From: Phycisphaerales bacterium UBA2218
GTDB lineage: Bacteria > Planctomycetota > Phycisphaerae > Sedimentisphaerales > Anaerobacaceae
DNA length: 6,254 nucleotides
Reading direction: 5' to 3'
Assembly: GCA_002327785.1 (NCBI GenBank)
Contig: DCUI01000058.1
Span: 1-6,254, forward strand
Part shown: in pieces, positions 1-4,423 of the stretch
Numbering within the stretch: position 1 is the stretch's first letter
How the letters are laid out: each line of letters opens with the position of its first letter
Notes under the pieces: generated by a model
The model's input: only the letters and a program-made list of their open reading frames with translations
What the model was told of the DNA's origin: nothing
Databases searched by the model: none
Program-made: the position numbers and the translations under genes

Positions 1-23
1 AACAGGTCGCGCTGTAGTAGTAG

Positions 24-59
24 GCTCTATCCGTCCTATCAGCCCCATAGGTCCTATCT
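24..59. repeat. Short 9-bp tandem array downstream of miaB
   Basis: Four consecutive 9-mers can be read: GCTCTATCC, GTCCTATCA, GCCCCATAG and GTCCTATCT. The approximate consensus is GTCCTATCN, and the third unit is the most diverged. The array starts only a few bases past the miaB stop codon (miaB reads leftward). It also contains ATAGG-T-CCTAT (47-57), an inverted pair with a one-base centre, and CCTAT (35-39) paired with ATAGG (47-51) across a 7-nt loop. No T-run follows on either strand, so it does not look like a standard intrinsic terminator. The same 9-bp period and GTCC unit start recur in the longer array on the other side of miaB. Its function is unknown. Confidence 0.6.
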
Positions 60-63
60 CTTC

Positions 64-1449
64 TCACACCGAAAGCTCCCCGAACAGCGTCAGCGGCGAG
101 GCCCGCAGGATGTGAACCTGCGCGAATCGCCCGGCCAGCGACGCAGGCCCGTTGAAAACCACGATGTGATCGGTCGAGGTCCGTCCCATCAACTGGGGAC
201 GATCCTCGCCCTCCACGGGATTCACGTGGGATTTCTTGCTGAGTCCCTCGACCAGGACCGTCACGTCCCGCCCCAGGAAGTCCCGGCTCAACTCGTCGCT
301 GATCTGCTTCTGGACAGCGAGCAGCTCGACGTTTCGCTTTTGCTTGACATCATCGGGGATCGTGTCGGTCAGGCGTTTGTCGGCGGCTGTGCCCGGCCGG
401 GGCGAATACTTGAACACGAAACAGTTTCTGTATCGGGCCTTGCGGACGAGGTCCACCGTGGCCTGGAAGTCCTCCTCGGTCTCGCCCGGGAAGCCGACGA
501 TGAAGTCGCCCGCCACGGCGATGTCCGGCACGATCGCCCTGGCCCTTTCAAGCATCTCCAGATAATGTCCAGCGGTATAGTGGCGGTTCATCGCCCGCAA
601 GACGCGATCCGACCCGCTCTGAGCAGGCATGTGCAGGTACCGGCAGACCTTCGGCGAATCCACCATCGCGAGGAGAATATCCTTATAGTACTCGTCGCGA
701 GGGTAGCTCGTCACGAATTTGATCCACTCGATCCCCTGCACCTCGGTTGCCATGTCGAGCAGGTCCGCCAGGCTGTGGGTCTTCCGGCCGTCGTCGTACT
801 TGTAGGAGTTCACGGTCTGGCCCAGGAACGTCACCTGCCGGACGCCGGCATCCGCCAGCCTCCTGGTTTGCTCGATGATCGCACGGGGCGAGCGGCACGC
901 CTCCGGCCCGCGGACATACGGCACGACGCAGTACGTACAGAAGTAGTTGCAGCCCCGCATGACGCGGACGAAGGCCTGGCCGGGGATCTGCTTGTCGCGA
1001 ATGCTGTAGGTCGATTCGAAATCGTCCAGGGCGGCGTCATCGGCGCCGGGGAATCGAATCTTCTCGGTCACGGCCAGATGCTTCTCGTGCCGGCCAATCG
1101 CCTCCGTGATCAGATCCGCAAGCTGCGGAATCTGGGCCGGGCCGCACACGATATCCACGGCCTCGTGTTCGAGCAGCGTGCCGCCCAGCCGCTGGGCCAT
1201 GCAGCCGATCACCGCAACGACGAGCCCCGGCCGATGCTGTTTCAGATGTTTTAGATGGCCGAGATTGGACAGGACCCGATCCTCGGCATGCTGCCTGACG
1301 GAACACGTATTGATCACCACCGCGTCGGCGTCCTTCACCCCATCGGTCAGGCGAAAGCCCGCGTCCCGCAACGCGGACGCGACCAAGCCCGCATCGAGCT
1401 TATTCATCTGACACCCGAAACTCTTGATGTGAACGGAACGATCTTCCAT
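64..1449 (-). CDS. miaB: MiaB, tRNA-2-methylthio-N6-dimethylallyladenosine synthase
   Basis: This is a cytoplasmic radical SAM methylthiotransferase. By family knowledge it converts i6A to ms2i6A at position 37 of tRNAs reading UNN codons, using two [4Fe-4S] clusters. The 461-residue protein has the full MiaB order. The N-terminal UPF0004 domain has three cluster cysteines: C13 in FGCQMN, C49 in NTCSV and C83 in GCMAQR. The radical SAM core has CNYFCTYC at 167-174 (C167, C171, C174) followed by VVPYVRG. A TRAM RNA-binding domain covers about 395-461. MiaB is favoured over the MtaB and RimO relatives by the GCQMN start, GCMAQR and the GQTVNSY segment. The length is normal for the family. The frame stays open back to an ATG at 1542, but that extension is 9-bp repeat and unlike MiaB, so I chose the ATG at 1447-1449. 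A second ATG at 1468-1470 lies upstream of the predicted transcription start. No Shine-Dalgarno precedes the chosen ATG. No miaA is adjacent. An extra Cys (C185) follows the RGPEA segment. Confidence 0.95.
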   Translation of the reverse strand: MEDRSVHIKSFGCQMNKLDAGLVASALRDAGFRLTDGVKDADAVVINTCSVRQHAEDRVLSNLGHLKHLKQHRPGLVVAVIGCMAQRLGGTLLEHEAVDIVCGPAQIPQLADLITEAIGRHEKHLAVTEKIRFPGADDAALDDFESTYSIRDKQIPGQAFVRVMRGCNYFCTYCVVPYVRGPEACRSPRAIIEQTRRLADAGVRQVTFLGQTVNSYKYDDGRKTHSLADLLDMATEVQGIEWIKFVTSYPRDEYYKDILLAMVDSPKVCRYLHMPAQSGSDRVLRAMNRHYTAGHYLEMLERARAIVPDIAVAGDFIVGFPGETEEDFQATVDLVRKARYRNCFVFKYSPRPGTAADKRLTDTIPDDVKQKRNVELLAVQKQISDELSRDFLGRDVTVLVEGLSKKSHVNPVEGEDRPQLMGRTSTDHIVVFNGPASLAGRFAQVHILRASPLTLFGELSV

Positions 1450-1458
1450 AACGACCGC

Positions 1459-1487
1459 AGAATAAAGCATTTGAGGCAGGAAAGCAA
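1459..1487 (-). promoter_or_regulatory. Predicted miaB promoter, near-leaderless spacing
   Basis: Read on the minus strand, TTGCTT (1487-1482) is followed by a 17-bp spacer and TATTCT (1464-1459). The -35 matches consensus at 3 of 6 positions and the -10 at 4 of 6, so the call rests mainly on the ideal spacing and on its place just before the gene. Nine nt separate the -10 box from the miaB ATG, so transcription would start about 2-4 nt before the ATG. That fits the missing Shine-Dalgarno. This is an inference and needs start-site mapping. Confidence 0.4.
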
Positions 1488-1522
1488 ATCGCAAGGCGGC
1501 CCCACGATCGAGGATGTCCAGG

Positions 1523-1631
1523 GTGGACGGTGTGGACGACATGGACGGAGTGGACGCGATGGACCGCCCAGCGAGACCGGAGACAGGTCCACGACGTCCA
1601 CCTCGTCCATGTCGTCCACGGCGTCCATCGC
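1523..1631. repeat. Paired 9-bp tandem arrays in inverted orientation
   Basis: The left arm, 1523-1567, is five 9-mers of form RTGGACNNN: GTGGACGGT, GTGGACGAC, ATGGACGGA, GTGGACGCG, ATGGACCGC. The right arm, 1587-1631, is five 9-mers of form GTCCAYNNC: GTCCACGAC, GTCCACCTC, GTCCATGTC, GTCCACGGC, GTCCATCGC. A 19-bp unique spacer separates them. The arms are reverse complements of each other: 1532-1547 and 1604-1619 pair perfectly over 16 bp, and 1532-1564 against 1587-1619 pairs over 33 bp with 5 mismatches. A further GTCCA (1516-1520) faces the left arm. The block lies about midway between the divergent miaB and transporter promoters. Because 9 is a multiple of 3 and the units lack stops, reading frames stay open through it and give spurious N-terminal extensions of both genes. 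It does not look protein-coding. Its role is unknown: a cruciform, a protein-binding array, or a REP-like element are all possible. Confidence 0.85.
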
Positions 1632-1682
1632 CTTCGAATCAGCAGGGCATTCGCCTCCGGCGCTGCGCGACTACGCGCGCCC

Positions 1683-1699
1683 TTGCTCCCCTGGAGCAA
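1683..1699. promoter_or_regulatory. Candidate operator: perfect 7-bp inverted repeat
   Basis: TTGCTCC (1683-1689) and GGAGCAA (1693-1699) are exact reverse complements around a 3-bp centre. The left half coincides with the predicted -35 box of the transporter promoter, and the right half lies in the spacer before the -10. A dimeric regulator bound here would block RNA polymerase. This is inferred from geometry only, and no regulator gene is in the window. Confidence 0.35.
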
Positions 1700-1711
1700 C
1701 TCGCGTATACT
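1683..1711 (+). promoter_or_regulatory. Predicted promoter of the AI-2E-family transporter gene
   Basis: TTGCTC (1683-1688), a 17-bp spacer, and TATACT (1706-1711). The -10 matches consensus at 5 of 6 positions and the -35 at 3 of 6. The predicted transcription start is near 1718, giving a leader of about 28 nt before the ATG at 1746. A start there excludes the longer open frame that begins at 1530. Confidence 0.5.
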
Positions 1712-1745
1712 CCAGCATCGGTTCAGGGAGTCAAACGGCGCCAGC

Positions 1746-2963
1746 ATGGTAAAGAACCAAAGGACAATCGAGCAAATTGCAGGCATCGCCCTTATCGCGG
1801 CGATCGTCGTTGGCTGCGTGCTCGTGCTTCGGCCCTTCATCTCGGCGATTCTGTGGGCGGCGATCCTGTGTTTTGCGACGTGGCCCGTGCACGAGCTGCT
1901 CATGCGGTGGCTGCGCGGCCGCCGGAATCTCGCCGCCGGACTGATGACCGCCCTGCTGTCGCTCGTGCTCATCATCCCGTTCCTCGTCGTGGGCCTGACG
2001 TTCACCGACAGTATCCGCGAGGCGATGGCGCAGTTCGAGTCATACCGCGAGACGGGTATTCCCGGCCCGCCCGCCTGGGTCGAGAAGATCCCGCTCGTCG
2101 GCCGGAGAATCAGCGACTTCTGGCAGGAATCCACGGTGGACGCCAAGCCCGTCATGGATTGGCTCAGGCCGCGATTTCAGAGCATCGGTTTGTGGCTGTT
2201 GAACCACAGCCTCGACTTCGCCCGGGGCGTCTTTCAACTCGTGATGAGCGTGATGATCGCGTTCTTTCTGTACCGAGACGGCGAGGGCCTCGTCATTCGC
2301 CTCCGCGACGGCTTCGAGCGAATCAGCGGCGACTACGGCCGGCACCTGATGGACGTCGTCAAGACCACGGTGCGCAGCGTCGTCTACGGCGTGATCGGCA
2401 CCGGATTGGCGCAAGGCCTCGTGGCCGGGATCGGCTTTGCCATCGCCGGGGTGCCTTCCGCAATGCTCCTCGCAGTGCTCACGTTCTTCCTCAGCTTCCT
2501 CCCCTTCGGCCCGCCAATCGTCTGGATTGGCGCGTCGATTTGGCTGTTCGTGCAAGGGCATACCGGCTGGGGCATCTTCATGGCGGCTTACGGCCTGCTC
2601 GCGATCAGCAGCGTGGACAACGTCGTCAAGCCGATCATTATCAGTCGGGGCTCAAAATTGCCGTTCATCGTGATGTTCATCGGCGTGCTGGGCGGCGTCG
2701 CGACCTTCGGGTTCATCGGCATCTTCATCGGCCCGACTCTGCTTGCCGTGGGCTTCAGCCTGATCCAGGAGATCCTCGACAAACGCCGCAAGACGCTGGC
2801 GTCGCGACCCTCATCGCCACCGGGGCCGCCCGAGCATCCCGTCGACGATGCGGCACGACCCCAGGAGATCAATCCCATCGCGACGGACTCGGCGCCTGTC
2901 GCGAACGACGCCAAGCCTGCGCAGGTCCGTCCCTGGCCTACGGCCCGCCAACGGAGCGATTGA
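1746..2963 (+). CDS. AI-2E/PerM-family (former UPF0118) membrane transporter
   Basis: This 405-residue inner-membrane protein belongs to the AI-2E transporter family (TqsA, YdiK, PerM relatives). Members have been linked to export of autoinducer-2, to permease roles and to Na+/H+ exchange, so the substrate cannot be named here. Hydrophobic segments lie at about 11-28, 32-46 and 63-86. A soluble stretch of about 70 residues follows, and then a membrane-rich C-terminal half. That half carries the family's most conserved region: SVDNVVKP (289-296) and GVLGGVATFGFIGIFIGP (313-330). After about residue 350 comes a Pro/Ala-rich hydrophilic tail of roughly 55 residues, probably cytoplasmic and not a conserved part of the family. 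The start at 1746 gives a short normal N-terminus before the first membrane helix. The upstream in-frame extension to 1530 is repeat-derived and rejected. AGGGAG at 1725-1730 is a possible ribosome site but is 15 nt away, longer than usual. The 3' end overlaps the convergent radical SAM gene by 26 bp. Confidence 0.9.
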   Translation: MVKNQRTIEQIAGIALIAAIVVGCVLVLRPFISAILWAAILCFATWPVHELLMRWLRGRRNLAAGLMTALLSLVLIIPFLVVGLTFTDSIREAMAQFESYRETGIPGPPAWVEKIPLVGRRISDFWQESTVDAKPVMDWLRPRFQSIGLWLLNHSLDFARGVFQLVMSVMIAFFLYRDGEGLVIRLRDGFERISGDYGRHLMDVVKTTVRSVVYGVIGTGLAQGLVAGIGFAIAGVPSAMLLAVLTFFLSFLPFGPPIVWIGASIWLFVQGHTGWGIFMAAYGLLAISSVDNVVKPIIISRGSKLPFIVMFIGVLGGVATFGFIGIFIGPTLLAVGFSLIQEILDKRRKTLASRPSSPPGPPEHPVDDAARPQEINPIATDSAPVANDAKPAQVRPWPTARQRSD

Positions 2964-4224
2964 GTCTTCGCTGGAGGTCTTTGAGGCGGTTCACTTCGTC
3001 GAAGCCGAGCCGAATGATGGGAAAGGCGGTCTTGTTGTGCATCAGCGGCTCCTCCAGGTCCACCCACTGACGGCAGGCTTCTCCGTCCGGCGTGCCGGGA
3101 ATCGGGGCGAAATCCGCGAGCATCCCGCGAATCCCGAGGCTGTGCACGAACCGCATGGAGGCCTCGAGCTCCTGGGTATCACTGGCCGGATGGCCGAGGA
3201 TCTGGTACGCCGTGACATCCGCCGGATCGGTCCCGGCGGCAAACAAATGCTCGACCGCAAGGGCAAGCTCCTCCGAGACCACCTTGCCGCCGGTGCTCCG
3301 CTGCCATTGGCGTGAGGCGCTTTCGAAGCCGAGGTAGAACGTCTTGAAACCCGCCCGGACCATCAAGTCGGCAAGATCGAGCGTCAAGAAACGGGCGTTC
3401 AGCGCATTCGGCGTGTGCAGGTTCACCCGGATGCTCCGACGAAGGACCTCGTTCAGGAACGGCGTCAGGACGTGCTCCGCATCGAACAGCAGTGCGTCAT
3501 CGTAGAAGGCGACGTTCTTGGCGCCGCGTGAGACCAGGAGATCCAGCTCGGCCAGCGACCGCGCGACCGGCCGGGGCCTGAACCGCCCGTACACACGGGG
3601 CACCGAGCAGTAACTGCACTGGAACGGACAGCCATCGGTCAGCTTCAGGGCCCCGGTTTCCAGGGCATCGTAGGCTTCCCAGAGAGCGGCCTGCTCCTGA
3701 TCCGCCGGTACTTGCATGAATGACCACAGCGGCTCCAAATCGATGCCATCCACCACCAGATCGGCCCCCAGGCCGCGTGCGTGATCGCCGCACAAGATCG
3801 CGTAGTTGCCGCCAAGGACAATCCTGGCCTCGGGGCGGAACCGCCGGATGTCTTCTATCACCTCGCTAACGCCCGGATACCAGTACGTCATCATGGTCTG
3901 GATCAGTGCGTAGTCGAACGGCCCCTGCTCTTGCAGGCAGCTCGTGAACAACTCACGCGGCAATCCGAATCGGCGGAAATATCGCGGGACGTGCGCCAGC
4001 ACTTCGGGAGCGGCGATCCGCTCGCTATTGAATCGCCCGCGTCCCCATCGGTTTGAAGACGATGCAGCATCGTCCGGCCGGCGATCCATATAGTCAAAGA
4101 AGCAAAAGTCCGCCTGTCCGCGCAGCCGGCCGGCCACACCGAGCAATCCGTATGGCCTGAGCCAGAAGTCATGGGCGGCGAAGTCATAGATCGGCGGGTT
4201 GACCAATAGGACCTTGGGTCTCAT
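2938..4224 (-). CDS. Radical SAM protein with B12-binding-like N-terminal domain
   Basis: This 428-residue enzyme is probably cytoplasmic, and its substrate is unknown. Residues 5-15 (VLLVNPPIYDF) open a Rossmann-like, cobalamin-binding-type domain. It continues through FDYALIQTMMTYWYPG and the glycine-rich LGGNYA segment, both typical of B12-binding radical SAM proteins. I see no DxHxxG motif, which is usual in the radical SAM methyltransferase branch, so cobalamin binding is plausible but unproven. The radical SAM cluster motif is CPFQCSYC, with C199, C203 and C206. Downstream, LGFESASR, QILGHPASDT and APIPGTPDGE match later strands of the radical SAM barrel. The ATG at 4222-4224 is preferred: a TTG two codons earlier (4230) lies between the predicted -10 box and the transcription start. 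No Shine-Dalgarno is properly spaced, which fits the near-leaderless promoter. No neighbouring gene suggests a pathway. Alternatives are a methyltransferase, a methylthiotransferase-like enzyme or a cyclase; I cannot choose. Confidence 0.88.
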   Translation of the reverse strand: MRPKVLLVNPPIYDFAAHDFWLRPYGLLGVAGRLRGQADFCFFDYMDRRPDDAASSSNRWGRGRFNSERIAAPEVLAHVPRYFRRFGLPRELFTSCLQEQGPFDYALIQTMMTYWYPGVSEVIEDIRRFRPEARIVLGGNYAILCGDHARGLGADLVVDGIDLEPLWSFMQVPADQEQAALWEAYDALETGALKLTDGCPFQCSYCSVPRVYGRFRPRPVARSLAELDLLVSRGAKNVAFYDDALLFDAEHVLTPFLNEVLRRSIRVNLHTPNALNARFLTLDLADLMVRAGFKTFYLGFESASRQWQRSTGGKVVSEELALAVEHLFAAGTDPADVTAYQILGHPASDTQELEASMRFVHSLGIRGMLADFAPIPGTPDGEACRQWVDLEEPLMHNKTAFPIIRLGFDEVNRLKDLQRRLNRSVGGP

Positions 4225-4233
4225 CCCCAACGG

Positions 4234-4261
4234 AGTATAGAGAGGGTCGCCTCGCTGTCAA
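4234..4261 (-). promoter_or_regulatory. Strong predicted promoter of the radical SAM gene
   Basis: On the minus strand, TTGACA (4261-4256) matches the -35 consensus perfectly. It is followed by a 16-bp spacer and TATACT (4239-4234), 5 of 6 to the -10 consensus. The ATG at 4224 begins 10 nt past the end of the -10 box. The expected transcription start is therefore about 4226-4228 and the leader only 2-4 nt. Confidence 0.7.
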
Positions 4262-4323
4262 TGCCAAGCATGGAAGACGTGGGTCCGATAAGTCTCACTG
4301 GTTCCATCAGGACGACGCTCGCA

Positions 4324-4353
4324 TTGACTCTCAAGGCCCGATTATGCTAAAAT
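4324..4353 (+). promoter_or_regulatory. Predicted promoter of the CotH-like gene
   Basis: TTGACT (4324-4329) is 5 of 6 to the -35 consensus. It is followed by an 18-bp spacer and TAAAAT (4348-4353), 5 of 6 to the -10 consensus. The predicted start is near 4360, leaving a leader of about 64 nt with an A-rich stretch and a weak ribosome site, GAGAG at 4414-4418, 5 nt before the ATG. GGCAAG (4355-4360) and CTTGCC (4371-4376) could pair at the transcript's 5' end, but the stem begins at or just before the predicted start, so I give it little weight. Confidence 0.6.
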
Positions 4354-4423
4354 GGGCAAGTTGCAGCGATCTTGCCGGCGACTTCGGCGGCTACCGAACA
4401 AATATGTGAAAAAGAGAGTTTCA

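Noticed and set aside
112..1254. Long plus-strand open frame (380 codons) opposite miaB
   Set aside because: It is antisense to a fully motif-supported MiaB. The translation has no recognisable domain and is rich in Arg, His, Gly and Leu, as expected from the complement of a GC-rich gene.
1450..1542. N-terminal extension of miaB to an ATG at 1542
   Set aside because: The added 31 residues come partly from the 9-bp array and are not MiaB-like. The predicted promoter lies inside this extension.
1523..1631. CRISPR array
   Set aside because: Units are 9 bp with no unique spacers of regular length, and the arms are mirrored. No cas gene is present.
1530..1745. N-terminal extension of the transporter to 1530
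   Set aside because: The translation is W-T-x and V-H-x repeats produced by the 9-bp units. The predicted transcription start near 1718 lies downstream of it.
1400..2155. Minus-strand open frame of 251 codons across the intergenic arrays
   Set aside because: It crosses the miaB start, the repeat block and the transporter 5' end. Its openness comes from repeats without stop codons, and it shows no domain.
2916..2925. Perfect 10-bp palindrome CCTGCGCAGG near the convergent gene ends, considered as a terminator
   Set aside because: It has no loop, so the hairpin would have a stem of about 3 bp. No T-run follows on either strand, and such a GC palindrome is likely by chance in GC-rich coding DNA.
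1514..3070. Plus-strand open frame of 518 codons overlapping the transporter in another frame
   Set aside because: It is Arg/Pro-rich shadow sequence. The alternative frame gives a clear AI-2E-family protein with membrane segments and conserved motifs.
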